Below are positions 24,201 through 33,120 of a stretch of 64,000 bases of DNA, one piece after another (the first letter of the stretch is position 1; each line of letters opens with the position of its first letter). The DNA lies in assembly GCA_003586115.2 (NCBI GenBank), contig QVOM02000042.1, forward strand, positions 78,384,416 through 78,448,415, read 5' to 3'. The translations under genes and the position numbers were made by a program. The notes beneath the pieces were generated by a model. That model was not told the origin of the DNA. It saw only the letters and a list, made by a program, of their open reading frames with translations, and did not search any database. This DNA comes from Salvator merianae. Taxonomy: Eukaryota; Chordata; Lepidosauria; Squamata; Teiidae.

Positions 24201-25508
24201 AGTTAATCCTTTGCTCTGATCCAGGGTAGCCATTTTGTTTTCCTGCAGTACTGAACTAAGTTGTGTCTTCATTGCTCAGTAAAGGCACCTTAAGTGAGGG
24301 AAGTTTCCATTACTCCCAATGGAAATTAGCTGCTCTGAGGAGCTGATTAAGATGTCTTTACTAGGCAATAGAGATGTAGTCCAATGTTTCAAAATGTAGA
24401 AACACTTCCCTCCTTATATCCTTCCCCTACTTCTAAGCATTTTTATTTGGGAAGGAAAGTGTTGAACTGAATTCAGGTAAAGCTGGTCCTACCATGAAGA
24501 AGAAAAAGGCCGTCACTTTACATGGTAGATGCTAATGAGCAACGATTTCGGTATGGCACTTGCTCTGTCTTGCTTCTTGTGATCTGTTTTGTTAGAGTAC
24601 AATTTAGCTGTCTGTCTGTCTGACATTTGTACTTAGAATGGTGAGATATTTATCTTGTCCTTCCCTTCAAGCAACTAAATGCCTTGAGTTTTAGGAACTG
24701 CATTAAGAAAACAATTAGGCAAATAGGTTCAGCAATTGCTATTGGGTTATGTTCAGCTGAGCTGAGAATTTTCAGCCACCACAGGTAGTAAAACACATCA
24801 GAGATGCTTTTTCTAGTTCTCTTTCAGCCATTTGACATCATATTGTTGTGATGGCACATTTATGTTATGCAGAATAAACCAAAGGCTTCAACTGCTAGCA
24901 GCACCTAACTAACGTTGGCTGATCTTAAAAAGCTAAGTGGAGTTGGACTTAGTTACTATTTGACTGGTCACCATAGAACATTCTGGCTTGAGAAGTTGAA
25001 AACCATCCTAGAAGAAGGGAACAGCAAACTACTTTTGTACTGTTGTCAAAGTAAAACACCTACATAGAACTATCTATATAGTCACAATATGTTGCATGCA
25101 CCATGAGGTCACAATAGCTGTGGAACCGCAGATACAATTAGCTATCCCTTCGCTAGTCCTAGTAAAGGCAGAGCCAAACTCTTAATCAAAAGGAAGGGAT
25201 AACCCATGTTTTCAGCTTACTGAGAAGTACAGATTGCCGTCAGGAAGCACTCCACCAATCACAAAGTCTGCCCCGGGCATCTCTCCATGAATGGTGAAAC
25301 CAAAAGCCACCCATCCGGTTGACTGGACCTGAAGCTCAAAAGTCACCAAGGCATTTTCTTCCCTGTCGAAGTCCCATCGTAGGTAAATCTGGTGTGTTGG
25401 ATCCAAGTACGCAGAGAAACGCAGAGGAGGAACTCGGGAATGGCTAGAGCCTAGGCACAGAGTAGATAGGAGAAACAGAAGGCTTTTTATACATGAGCAA
25501 CTCATCAT
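87..25508 (-). CDS. MOXD2: MOXD2, DBH-like monooxygenase (3' end outside window)
   Basis: Copper type II, ascorbate-dependent monooxygenase of the DBH/PHM/MOXD family; the family acts in the secretory pathway and the MOXD2 substrate is not known. I joined 12 exons: 25508-25221, 21999-21853, 18726-18565, 17785-17702, 15798-15631, 13688-13586, 10799-10633, 6774-6683, 3781-3685, 3353-3294, 2548-2418 and 201-87. Every intron has GT..AG ends and all phases fit, giving 538 residues without a stop. Family members are about 600 residues, so the C-terminal exon(s) lie left of base 1. A hydrophobic signal peptide covers about residues 1-22, followed by a DOMON domain (to about 150) and the two copper domains. 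All copper ligands are present: His241-His242 and His309 (CuA site), His390-x-His392 and Met465 (CuB site). MOXD2 is a pseudogene in humans but looks intact here. It lies head to head with the TRB locus, as in mammals. Confidence 0.93.
202..2417. other. MOXD2 intron 11: LTR-like segment and LINE-like fragments
   Basis: No exon seen. About 1000-2160 reads like a solitary LTR on the plus strand: a CCAAT box near 1600, TATAAAAGC near 1645, a long pyrimidine tract, and AATAAA signals near 2030. The flanking pieces at about 650-985 and 2200-2380 look from memory like L1-type LINE sequence. LTR ends and target duplication could not be fixed. Confidence 0.3.
2418..2548 (-). CDS. MOXD2: MOXD2 exon 11: CuB methionine ligand
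   Basis: It has 43 codons plus GA. GGPSTLNEMCLAFLFYYP contains Met465, the methionine copper ligand, in the EMC motif. Acceptor CTGAG, donor GTGAGT in phase 2. Most of this exon has no Met-initiated long frame. Confidence 0.9.
2549..3293. other. MOXD2 intron 10
   Basis: No exon seen. A nine-G run lies at about 2772-2781. Bases 3165-3290 share an interspersed repeat with 24270-24375 (shared core: GGCAC(A/C)TTAAGTG and AGTTTCCATTAC). Confidence 0.5.
3294..3353 (-). CDS. MOXD2: MOXD2 exon 10: second copper domain
   Basis: It has twenty codons, GDEFLVECHYQTKHRTELTF, matching the GDxLxxECxYxTxxR block. The donor is GTAAGT. The acceptor lies only 25 bases from a hAT MITE. Confidence 0.9.
3379..3606. 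mobile_element. hAT-type MITE, copy 1 (228 bp)
   Basis: GC-rich element with imperfect terminal inverted repeats that start CAGTGGTGTAG and end CCACGCCGCTG. It is flanked by a perfect 8-bp target duplication CCACAAGG (3371-3378 and 3607-3614), as hAT transposases make. It has no coding capacity and sits in MOXD2 intron 9. It is related to the copy at 12369-12691. Confidence 0.9.
3685..3781 (-). CDS. MOXD2: MOXD2 exon 9: second copper domain
   Basis: It encodes the last base of Arg plus 32 codons. CEDNKYDFNLQETRGLKEE matches the DDxFDFNFQ..LKEE block of the family. Donor GTATGT. Confidence 0.9.
3782..6682. other. MOXD2 intron 8
   Basis: No exon seen. It holds a tRNA-derived SINE-like copy (about 4150-4345). 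The rest is unassigned AT-rich intron sequence. Confidence 0.5.
4150..4345 (-). repeat. tRNA-derived SINE-like copy
   Basis: On the minus strand it shows an A-box-like TATAGCTGAGTGA and a B-box-like GGTTCTATCCCT at tRNA spacing, followed by AGCAATGGCAAACCACTT. The copy at about 29608-29790 has the same parts. Confidence 0.6.
6683..6774 (-). CDS. MOXD2: MOXD2 exon 8: CuB His-x-His motif
   Basis: The exon is short, with no internal Met-initiated frame over 60 residues, and was found by looking for the family motif. It encodes 30 codons plus CG. GYLLHTHLAGLGVRG carries the CuB ligands His390 and His392. The acceptor is ATTATAG and the donor GTAAGA. The phase-2 end joins the G that opens exon 9 (Arg). 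Confidence 0.9.
7257..8000. repeat. C-rich low-complexity tract with a local duplication
   Basis: Plus-strand C/CCA-rich DNA (CCACC, CCCCCC runs). A segment of about 97 bp occurs twice, at 7648-7744 and 7838-7933, sharing ACCAGGGGAT and CTTGGGTGACAGCA. Open frames in it are Pro/His-rich artefacts of composition. Confidence 0.7.
8449..9649. mobile_element. 1.2-kb non-autonomous DNA transposon, 3-bp target duplication
   Basis: The left end GGCCGTGGTCCGACA mirrors the right end (reverse complement GGCCGCGTTCCGACA), with inverted similarity for about 30 bp including TTTAATC. The flanks are TTG (8446-8448 and 9650-9652). No transposase frame. A 13-bp unit (core AACGTGGGGAGG) repeats three times at 8955-8996. 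The 3-bp duplication suggests PIF/Harbinger, which is inference. Confidence 0.75.
10633..10799 (-). CDS. MOXD2: MOXD2 exon 7: linker between copper domains
   Basis: It completes a Gly codon and adds 55 codons. LIDNSGIRLYYTSELRPYD closely follows the MOXD1 segment LIDNSGLRLFYT. Donor GTAAGC. Confidence 0.92.
11762..11968. repeat. GC-rich foldback (arms 11762-11863 and 11873-11968)
   Basis: Two arms of about 100 bp are imperfect reverse complements around a 9-base loop. Matching pairs include GGCTTTAAGCCC with GGGCTTAAAGCC, and TACTGCCTCA with TGAGGCAGTA. A diverged half copy lies at about 39720-39835. Confidence 0.8.
12369..12691. mobile_element. hAT-type MITE, copy 2 (323 bp)
   Basis: It starts CAGAGGCGTCG and ends GCTATGCCGCTG, with a perfect 8-bp target duplication TGCAGATG (12361-12368 and 12692-12699). 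It is very GC-rich with a G run near its start, and shares the block GCTGCAGGGC.. / GACTGCAGGGC.. with the copy at 3379-3606. A 228-codon open frame overlapping it on the minus strand is a GC artefact. Confidence 0.9.
13586..13688 (-). CDS. MOXD2: MOXD2 exon 6: third CuA histidine
   Basis: It has 34 codons plus one base. GTPMDPQWIRLEIHYSN carries the third CuA ligand (His309), matching LEVHY in relatives. The phase-1 donor is GTGAGT. Confidence 0.92.
14120..14575 (+). repeat. Two copies of an unnamed interspersed repeat
   Basis: Each copy has an A run, then (AA)GTGCTTCAGAGG-like, CATCCCATCT-like and AGCCTAGAA..GTTCA blocks. The first runs about 14120-14320, the second about 14385-14575. More copies are at about 35175-35335, 36575-36650 and 39585-39720. 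I do not recognise the family. Confidence 0.6.
15226..15314. repeat. TA/TG microsatellite
   Basis: Alternating TA runs end in a TG run. Confidence 0.85.
15631..15798 (-). CDS. MOXD2: MOXD2 exon 5: CuA His-His motif
   Basis: It has 56 codons. The motif TMVHHILVYAC carries the two adjacent CuA histidines (residues 241-242). The exon ends in VVVGWAVGGG before a GTAAGT donor. Confidence 0.93.
15799..17701. other. MOXD2 intron 4
   Basis: No exon seen. About 16590-17040 resembles the terminal-inverted-repeat MITE family of this window, with TCTTTTCTGCACT on the left and GTGTAGAAAAGGCCT on the right. A CAAA-rich run lies at about 17150-17190. Confidence 0.5.
17702..17785 (-). CDS. MOXD2: MOXD2 exon 4: start of first copper domain
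   Basis: It has 28 codons, FLIPEDDTTYACTFLPLP to HHIYK. The stretch DDTTYxC is the conserved start of the N-terminal copper monooxygenase domain. Donor GTAATT. Confidence 0.9.
17786..18564. other. MOXD2 intron 3
   Basis: A 779-bp AT-rich intron. I see no exon or recognisable repeat in it. Confidence 0.5.
18565..18726 (-). CDS. MOXD2: MOXD2 exon 3: end of DOMON and linker
   Basis: It has 54 codons, GDTLRLIAGYG to LKLDD, and a consensus GTAAGT donor. It corresponds to the MOXD1 segment that begins DSTVRVIWAY. Confidence 0.9.
18727..21852. other. MOXD2 intron 2
   Basis: No exon seen. It is dominated by a decayed CR1/L2-clade LINE at about 19395-20613. The remainder is unassigned. Confidence 0.5.
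19395..20613 (+). mobile_element. CR1/L2-clade LINE 3' fragment (decayed)
   Basis: Translation around 19780-20160 gives the C-terminal part of a reverse transcriptase ORF2: EKDLSVLMDSS, SMLGIIRKGIENKS, WPHLEYSVQFWSPHLRKDI and KIQKRATRMVKELEHL. These are diagnostic of the CR1/L2 clade. It is broken by a stop at about 20086 and by frameshifts. It has the same 3' end as the copy at about 40998-42240. Confidence 0.85.
21853..21999 (-). CDS. MOXD2: MOXD2 exon 2: DOMON domain
   Basis: It has 49 codons, phase 0 to phase 0, starts DWHAVDEET and ends HDLDIT. The donor GTAATC lies inside a longer open frame. I chose it because the joined product HDLDIT-GDTLRL matches the MOXD1 pattern at this point. 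Confidence 0.88.
23600..23817. repeat. Foldback with arms of about 98 bp
   Basis: Arms 23600-23697 and 23719-23817 are near-perfect reverse complements. For example GTTCTTCTGAGAACTTAAGC pairs with GCTTAGGTTCTCAGAAGAAC. The loop is about 21 bases. Transcripts of either strand would form a long hairpin. Confidence 0.9.
24897..25075 (+). repeat. 5S-rRNA-derived SINE-like copy
   Basis: GCTGATCTTAAAAAGCTAAG, then GTTGGACTTAGTTACTATTT and GACTGGTCACC, follow the order of the 3' half of 5S rRNA (GATCTCGGAAGCTAAGC..GTTAGTACTTGGATGGGAGACC). Confidence 0.6.
25221..25508 (-). CDS. MOXD2: MOXD2 exon 1: signal peptide and start of DOMON domain
   Basis: It encodes 96 residues and ends in phase 0 at a GTAAGC donor. 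Two ATGs in tandem (25508 and 25505) precede a Leu-rich signal peptide. The DOMON-type part contains WDFDREENALVTFELQVQS and GWVAFGF. Either ATG could be the start. Confidence 0.92.
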
Positions 25509-25590
25509 ATTAGGAACAGTGGCCCTGCTTGCCTCTCATACATGCTATGACTTTTCTCTAATATGTCAGTGACTTTGACATGAAGACCTA

Positions 25591-25599
25591 CTTTATATA
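25591..25599 (-). promoter_or_regulatory. MOXD2: Candidate TATA box of MOXD2
   Basis: TATATAAAG on the minus strand, about 85 bases upstream of the first MOXD2 ATG, a spacing that allows a short 5' UTR. Motif and position only. Confidence 0.45.
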
Positions 25600-27201
25600 A
25601 AAGACTAAGAGTGACTAGAACTGGTGCCAAAAAGGGAAGGACATAATTTTGGTGTTGCTTATCAGATTTAAAAGGTGGGATACATTTGTGATTTTACATA
25701 ATAAAATGGCATTTTTCCCAAGGTGTATTTGTTGCTGTTATTTTTTCCAGCTTCCCCTCAGCGAGAGGTTTCTTCTTTCACACATGTTGCAAACTGCAAA
25801 GTGCCTTCTTCAGCAAACATTCAAGAAATTTATTTTCAAGTGTATGAAAAAACTGAGAAGGTTAAATTTTGTAAACATGCCTGCCATTTAGTTATTCCTT
25901 TTTATCTGTTAATCACGAAACAGCATTGAAGTGGTAATGAAAATCTGTTTATTTCTTCTTTATTAGTGACCAAAATGTGATGCTATGGTGAATCCATAGA
26001 GATATAATATTATTCAAGTAATTGCTCACCTACTGGACTAAGCCATATAGGCATGCAATGACACAAACAGAAATTACAGGGAGGGTTGAGATGCATGATT
26101 CATAGTTGACCAATAGAAGTGAAGGGTGGGACAGGAGGTGTTTCTCAGGGGAGAAACAGAGGTGCCCCAATGAAGAGTAGTGTGAATATTGTGAACATGG
26201 GAGGCAGAAAGCCTACTTGCCGTTTCAGGATGCCCCAAATTTACTACAATATGTAGCTGGGTCCTGAGTCTCCTTCAGCAGTCCCACTGACAAAGGGCCC
26301 TTCCGCGCTTACCTTTGGGCTGGTCTATGGCATAGACTATCGGCTTCCCTTCTGCACTGAAGACTGGTCCAAGGGAGGCTCTGCCCACAGCTGGAACACT
26401 TCATCTGGATTTTTGGTAGATCTGATTATACAGGTCTACCAGTGGACGAGCAGGCCCTGATCCAGTACAAGGAGGTGTGCAGAAGCCACAGCTCCATTTT
26501 CTGGACTACTAGGGAGCCCATTTGGCAGTGCATCAAAGCACATGACCAAAATGGGTCCCCTGACTAAGAGGATAGGAGCTTTAATGGAACCCTTGGAGGC
26601 CAGTGTGGGAGCTGGTCTGGATCTGCACCATTAAGCAGATGGTGCTGTTCTTGACCACTGTGTGCTGTGATCTGTACCAGCGGACCTGGCTAATCCAGAC
26701 CTGCTGATCCAGATCACGGCTTTTGATTGTAGAAAAGCTCTTAGACCGGTTGACTGGATCTTTATGGGTTCCCTAAACTTTAGTGTTCTACAAATGGTAA
26801 TGACTTGCTTAAAACAGTTTTTGTACCTCACAGTGCTTTGTAGGGACCAAACCACAGCATTATAAAGGGGACAGCTGTGCAAACACACACAGGGCAAATA
26901 TGCTCACGTTTTTCAGTACAAAGAGAATTGGTTGGTGTGTGTTGAGCTGCCTCTTCAGTTTTTAATGTCTGGAATATGGAAAGAAAGTTTCTTACAACTT
27001 AGCCAGTGTGAAGAGTCTTAACATTTGAATTGAGAATCATCCATAGAGAAAGTCTGGGCCTGTTTGCACTTATTACAGTAGAACGTTCTGACTGGCATGG
27101 TTCGGACCAGTCAGGATCGAGTATGGTGAGGAGTATTCGCACTGTCAGCGCTGGAACACTCCACAAGCCAACCAGCTGGGGAAGAAGTACGAATGGAGGT
27201 G

Positions 27202-28111
27202 CATTAGGAGGCACAGTGGCGCATTAGGAGGCACGGTGGCGCAGAAGGCTAAGGCACTGATCTTTCAATAGGAGGATTGAAGTTCAAGGCCCGTGTCTGC
27301 CGTGTAGAGGGGATGAGCGCCCTCTACTGGCCTCTAGCCCCAGCCAACCTAGCTGTTCGAAAGCAAGTAATTGCAAGTAGATAAATAGGGAGCATCACAT
27401 TGGGCTTTTCGCACTGTAGCGGTAGACCGTTCTTGTCCGTTTGCTGGAACAGAGCTTTCGTACTGCCGCGGGCGCGCGCCTCACCCGATCCGAACCACTC
27501 CGTACCCGATTTGAACCCGAAGCTGGATAAGGCCAGACAACAAAAAAGATGTCTTCATCCCGACCTGCGTGATGGAGCGAAGATCGGGCACGTTGCTTTT
27601 GCACTGTTTGCCTCGGCGTCGGGCATGGCTGGCGCGCCTATGCATGCGCGGTCCGCTGCTTCGCATCCGGGGTGCGAAGTTTTCATACCCCGCTCCGCTG
27701 CTTCGTAACCCGGTACGATCTTCGTACCCGGGATAGCCCTTTGGGGCTTGGCCACCGAGCCGCCGTTACGAAGCTGGCTTCGTAACCAGCCCTCTGGGTA
27801 CGAAGTGGGTGCAAAGGTGCGGAGTGGGTACCGAACTAGCAGCTACCATTCGCACTGTTCCCTCTGCTAGTAGGCTTCGGGTTCGTTCCTCTGGCCGGGA
27901 GTGCAAATGGCACCGAGCGTTCTCCAACCCCTCCAGTTCAAAGCCGACTACTGGGAATGGTCTACCGAGCTCAGTGCGAAAAGGCCCATTGTGTGATGCG
28001 GAAGATAGACAGATGTAAGCCTTCGGGCGGAAAATAACCTTGTAAGCCGCTTTGAGTCAGCTTCGGCCGAGAAAATTGGGGTATAAAAACCAAGTTCTTC
28101 TTCTTCTTCTT
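27202..28111 (+). repeat. tRNA-derived SINE, interrupted
   Basis: The head GGCACGGTGGCGCAGAAGG (A-box-like) and GAAGTTCAAGGCCCG (B-box-like) lie at about 27230-27295. The tail TTGTAAGCCGCTTTGAGTC, GGGTATAAAAACC and a TTC run lie at about 28040-28110. The first 22 or so bases of the head are duplicated in tandem. It is split by the MITE at 27402-27987. Confidence 0.7.
27402..27987. mobile_element. MITE inside the SINE, 3-bp duplication ATT
   Basis: It starts GGGCTTTTCGCACTG and ends CAGTGCGAAAAGGCCC. ATT is duplicated at 27399-27401 and 27988-27990. It is GC-rich, 586 bp and non-coding. Confidence 0.85.
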
Positions 28112-29607
28112 AGTTCAGTAGCTGGGTTTGGAACCAGAGGAGTCATGTCCAGAGATGGGTCCGGAGGGCTGCCAAGTTCTGAACCCCAAAGTTTAAACCT
28201 AGCAAGGGGCTGCATTTGAACTGTCTGACAGCACAGGCATGGTTGCGCATTCCTCACCTCCTTGCCATTCAGAACCAGGAAATGGTATGAACATACATTT
28301 CCTGATCCTCACCTGATTATGCTAGTCGGCTTCAGGACTACAATTTTCTTGACCACAGTTGGTAGACTTTAGGTGAGCTTCAGGTGGGCTTTGGTGCATT
28401 TCCAGTCAGCTGAAGCTGCTTGCAGGTGCAAATGCTTTTTTCCAGTGAGTGACCTGGAATGTTCCACTCATTAAGTGTGAACAGGCCCTTTGTGGGGAAA
28501 AGTTCTCCAGATGCTTTTAAAAAGATAGAATAGCCTTGGGCCTGTTCACACTTACCATGCTAGAATGGGGTAATTAGCCCATTCTTGGGTGGAATAGATC
28601 CAATCGTGCAGACACCGCCTGCACTATGGGGCCTAAAAACCTACCTTAGGCTGGCTATTGGCGTTCGCGAGTGTGAATGCTGGTAGCCGTGCCTGATCCT
28701 CGCCATGACAGTGGCCGGCAAGTGGCTGGCTGCTGCCATGGCAACCAGTAGCAGCTCCACACGTGTGCATGCGCACACGCAGTGGGCCCTACCCATTCCC
28801 GCGGGCCCAAATGGGCCCACGCAAGGCCCCAGTCAGGTCCACGCTGCCGCGATCAGGCTTGGGACACCAGATGCATAAAGGCCCCTTGTTAGAATAGTGA
28901 TAACAAAGCACTACAACATGAATTTGAAAAAAATGTTCTCTTGTGCAGATGACAAAAGCACGGAGTGCAGATGCAATACCAAAAGATTCAAATCTTCCAG
29001 TGATAGCCAAATTTGTCTTCCATAGGCAATTGTTTTGGCTGAATGACTATTTGGTTTGTCTGTCTATTCTGCCATTATTATCTCCCATTTCATAATGCAG
29101 CCAAAACCTACCCCTCTGCAACGTCACTAGAATGCAGGATAAGTACTTGTTCTCTATCTTAAAAGCTTCATCATAACCGGACATTCTAATCTCCTAAATG
29201 AGTAGAAACTGGAGGGAGGACACTTAATCTGTGTCTTTAGGAAAGGATTTCAGCAGCTTAGATTATTTATATTTATCTTGGATTTTCATTTACTTTGATG
29301 ACAACCTTGCACTATTATACCAGCCTATGAATCTAGCATTGTTTTGCTTTTGCAATGAAAGCTCAATCAACATTTCTTTGCTGGAGTTAGCTTCATATGT
29401 TTATATCAATTTTAGAGGGATTCAAGCCAACCAAAGACGTTATGGAGTGTTGCTGGAATGTCTGTACGCTCTTTGTTGTGTGTGCACATTTGTGTACATG
29501 TAGGTTTGCGTGCATGAGGAACTAATCCAAACCAATGAGAAACAGCAAGTAACATAAATGCAAACAGTCTAAGTTCAATTTTATTGGACTAATTTATTAA
29601 TACGTTA

Positions 29608-29790
29608 TTGTTTGTCATCATTGTGTCATAGTTGACTCCTGGTTGACTGTCTCCATGGCACAGATACAGAAGTGGTTTGCCATTGTCTACTTCTGGAGAG
29701 AGGCTGGGGATCCAACCAATAACTTCTGTTTTCCAGGCTACTTGCATTACCACTGAGCTACAGCCCCTCTCAATAACAATATAGATGTTT
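29608..29790 (-). repeat. tRNA-derived SINE-like copy
   Basis: On the minus strand, GCTGTAGCTCAGTGGTAATG (A box) and GGTTGGATCCCC (B box) are followed by CAATGGCAAACCACTT. It resembles a tRNA-derived SINE of the same type as 4150-4345. Confidence 0.65.
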
Positions 29791-30700
29791 TTAATAAGGC
29801 ATGGTTTTATCATTTTGCTCTCCTTCAGGGAAGATGATGCATAATGTACTGCTGTTAATTGAGGCATTTGGAGAAGTGTGTTATACAAATAAAGGCTGAC
29901 TGTGGAATGTTGGCTGTTAGAAGAACTGTTGTAATACTGTTGTTCCTTATAGAACTCTGTGGTTTGGTTCTCATTGACCACTGCATTGAGCAAGATCATA
30001 TTATGCAAGTAACTGATACCTATAGAAAACTAGAGTTTAGAAGAACCATGGAGGCCTAGTCTGCTAATGTTAGCCAATGGCATTGCATAGATGAGAACCA
30101 GTCTGCCAGTGAGAGAACTATGCTGTGAAGGGGATTCTCAGCAGCTTAGAATGTCCATGCTTTATTCCGGAATATCCAAATATAATAGAATAAGTAAAAA
30201 ATCTCTGGACACAGCCCCAGTCAAAAGTGCCTCAGAGGCCAAACCATATTGCCAGGTTTGCATCAGACAAGGAAAGTCACATTTTGTTAAACATACAAAA
30301 GCGTAACTAGGCTGTAAAAACTCTGTGTTATTCAAGAGGTTACACTTTACTAGAGCAAAACTGTATTACACAAAGCTGTTTTATACAAGGGATAACTGAA
30401 TGTACTCAGCATGAATGCAAGATTTTGCAATATGTGGTGGCTTCCTGGAATCAAAGCATTGCTTTGGGTGAATGACAGCTGTATAATCATCCTGGTGCCT
30501 GAGGGCTGATTTCCTTATTATATTGATAGGTATATACCACAGATTTTTAGGAGTATATTTCAAAATGGGTGGTATTAGCGCGAAGACTTTATAAGCATTT
30601 ATGATATATCGATAAGGTCATCAGAAAAATGTGGTTGATTGCGATGATAAACTTGAAAAGACTCTCTAAGAAGGTAAGAGCAAACACGCCTTTATATATG

Positions 30701-30749
30701 ACAAGATAAGACAAGACAAGACAAGACAAGACAAGACAAGACAAAACAG
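30701..30749 (+). repeat. ACAAG microsatellite
   Basis: About nine copies of ACAAG in tandem, with one variant unit. Confidence 0.9.
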
Positions 30750-31619
30750 TCTTGGCTGGAATGGGCCGAGAAGGGAAGGCTGCTTTAAGCCTTCGAGCAC
30801 TATTAAGGTGCTGTAGTGGCAGACTTCACAATCGATTTCCCTTTAAGCTGGATCTACTGTTTCACTGGGCGAGAGCTTTCCACATCCCCTGCCTTCATTT
30901 TGAAATGGAGGGTGGAGGAAGCCCTTTTCCCCACCTGTCATTTGAGGGATGAGGATTAGATTCATGCGATTGTGCAGAGAGGAAGGTTTCCCAGGAGCTA
31001 TACCCTTTCTTAAAAAACAGAAAATACTGCTGAGGGGGGATCAAAAGGTGACGAGTAAGTTCTGATAGACAAAAAAACCTGAGGAGCAGGCTGCCCCTTG
31101 GGACCCACATTTCAGTTTTCAAGACTATAGCTCAAACTGTGCAGAACCTTGGCTCTGCTGGCCTACTTCATTGAGTTGCTTTTGCCACTGTGATCAACTC
31201 TGCCCTAAAGCCTCCAAACCTTGTATGTGTACCCTTTGAAATTTTAAGATTTTTTTGTTTTGTTTTTTTTGGAAAACAGCCCTCTGCTCCATAGGAACAA
31301 GTAGGAAATTTAGCAAAAAGTCATAAAAATGCAAGGCTGCAATCTGATCACCACAAGATTTCGCTGAGGCGTTCTTGCCACCCTACAGGATGCACACACC
31401 AATTTTGGGGTCTCCAGCTCTAACTCTGCACAACCTTGGCCTGGCTATGTAGAAGTGTTTGTTGAACATTCAGACTGAACTTTGAATTTCTTTCAGATAC
31501 GTGAAATTTCATTTGAACATGTTCAGAGTTTGAGAGGCCTGCTTTAAATTGAGCTGAACCAGAAAAATTGTTTGTGTACAACTCTATTCAGAAATACTTC
31601 AGTTTCAACCCCACTCTCA

Positions 31620-32060
31620 TCTATATTTATTTATTTATTTAAAATATTTACATATTGCTTCCCATTAAAATATATTCTCAAAGTGGTTTACATAACTTTC
31701 AGAATAAAAACAGCTAAAATCATAATAGTTATATAAAAAACATGATTAAAAACAAGGGTGGAGGAAGCCAACCAAAAAACCCACCAAGCAACATTCACTC
31801 TGGAAAGGCCTGGGCAAAAATATAAGTCTTCAACTGATGCCTAAAAACTAGAATTCCCCCCCCCACACACACACCAACGAATATCAGAAGGAAGATTATT
31901 TCATATAGTGAGCACCACCACAGAGAAGGCTTGACTGTGGATAGTCATAACATGACATTCAGCAATTTGTGGTACCCACAGCAGGACCTCCCCTGAAGAT
32001 CTTAATGATCTCCCAGGTCTATACATGGAGAGAGGCAGTCTGTTAAGTGACCATATAACA
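31620..32060 (-). repeat. Interspersed repeat, LINE-3'-like
   Basis: ATTTATTTATTTA, AAGTGGTTTACATAA, then CCACCACAGAGAAGGC and CCTCCCCTGAAGATCTTAAT. This block order is a common reptile repeat; I recall it as a LINE 3' portion. A diverged copy is at about 43866-44330. Confidence 0.5.
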
Positions 32061-32986
32061 ACAGAAAAGTGTCAATCGTCACTTGGATGTGTGAGTTGGG
32101 TATGTTACAGATACCAAAATCATACACCAAATAGATGGAACTTGCGTGAAATAAAATGGTGGACATTAGCGTGTCAGCATATCAAGCATCAATCAATCTA
32201 TGCTTCTGAAGTCTGATGATGGATTGGCCTTCTCTATCCATGGGCCCAGTTATTATTCTGCCTCCAACCAGTTCAGAGCAGAAGAAACTAATCCTTCATA
32301 AGATAGAAAACATTTGATTTGTTTCAGAGAGATGCTTTCCACTCAGCTGGTTTGGAGCAAGAGATTATTTAAGGATGACAGGCAGTAGTGGCTTAAGAAG
32401 CGATAAGAATAACATGGTTATTTCAAGAGAAAGCAAAAACTTTGAGGGAGATTGAATGTCTTCATTTCAGTATTTCAATGGCAGCTGAGATGTCTCCAGG
32501 AAGAGGAACGTCTCTGTGTGACAACAAGTAGAGATTAAGGTGTATTAAAAGAGATAAACTATGAAAAAGGTACTTGTAGACACAGAAAGGAGTATGAAGC
32601 AAAACAGTGAAATTTAAGTCTCTGTGTGTTTTAATGGGTGCATTGAGAATTTGTGCCGTAAGAGGAGAAGAATGAGTGTCCTGATGCAACCGGGAGAGAG
32701 CCAGTAGTTATCAAGGGCAACTCCTTTAGTCAGTCTGTTATAAGTAAACAATATGACAGGAGGCGATATAGGGAGAGGTACAGAGGCAGTTATTGAACAG
32801 AAGGTATAGAATACAATCAAGATGAAGGGGAGAAAACCTCAAGCATGGGGGAAGTGCCCTTTGTCTAGACAGATCTCAGGATCTCAGAACAAAAAAAGTT
32901 GCAACAAATGAGTTATTGCACCTACATATTTAATGAAGGGATTTACCTAAATTGGTATTGATCCAGTGGGGCATGAAGTAGACTAA

Positions 32987-33120
32987 GGTCTTTTCTGCAC
33001 TGGACCTTATTCTGGGATATATCAGTCCAGATGGGCCCCGCCATAATCTGTACTACCATGCGGAGAGCAAGCCCCTCTTCCAGAATAAATCACAGAATAA
33101 GGCCCAGTGAGAAAAGGGCC
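32987..33120. mobile_element. Short foldback MITE, duplication TAA
   Basis: It starts GGTCTTTTCTGCACTGG and ends CCCAGTGAGAAAAGGGCC, flanked by TAA (32984-32986 and 33121-33123). 134 bp, no coding capacity. Confidence 0.85.

Larger units (their letters stand above)
22000..25220. other. MOXD2 intron 1
   Basis: No exon seen. It contains a perfect-looking foldback (23600-23817) and a 5S-derived SINE-like copy (24897-25075). A repeat at 24270-24375 is shared with intron 10. Confidence 0.5.
27056..28488. mobile_element. Outer MITE carrying a nested SINE and second MITE
   Basis: It starts GGGCCTGTTTGCACTTA and ends TAAGTGTGAACAGGCCC. The left part (27056-about 27200) and right part (about 28112-28488) match the uninterrupted element at 38405-38963. 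The intervening DNA is a tRNA-like SINE, itself split by the MITE at 27402-27987. Confidence 0.8.

Noticed and set aside
30091..30306. 71-codon plus-strand frame in the spacer
   Set aside because: No motif, no splice sites of note, and composition like the surrounding non-coding DNA.
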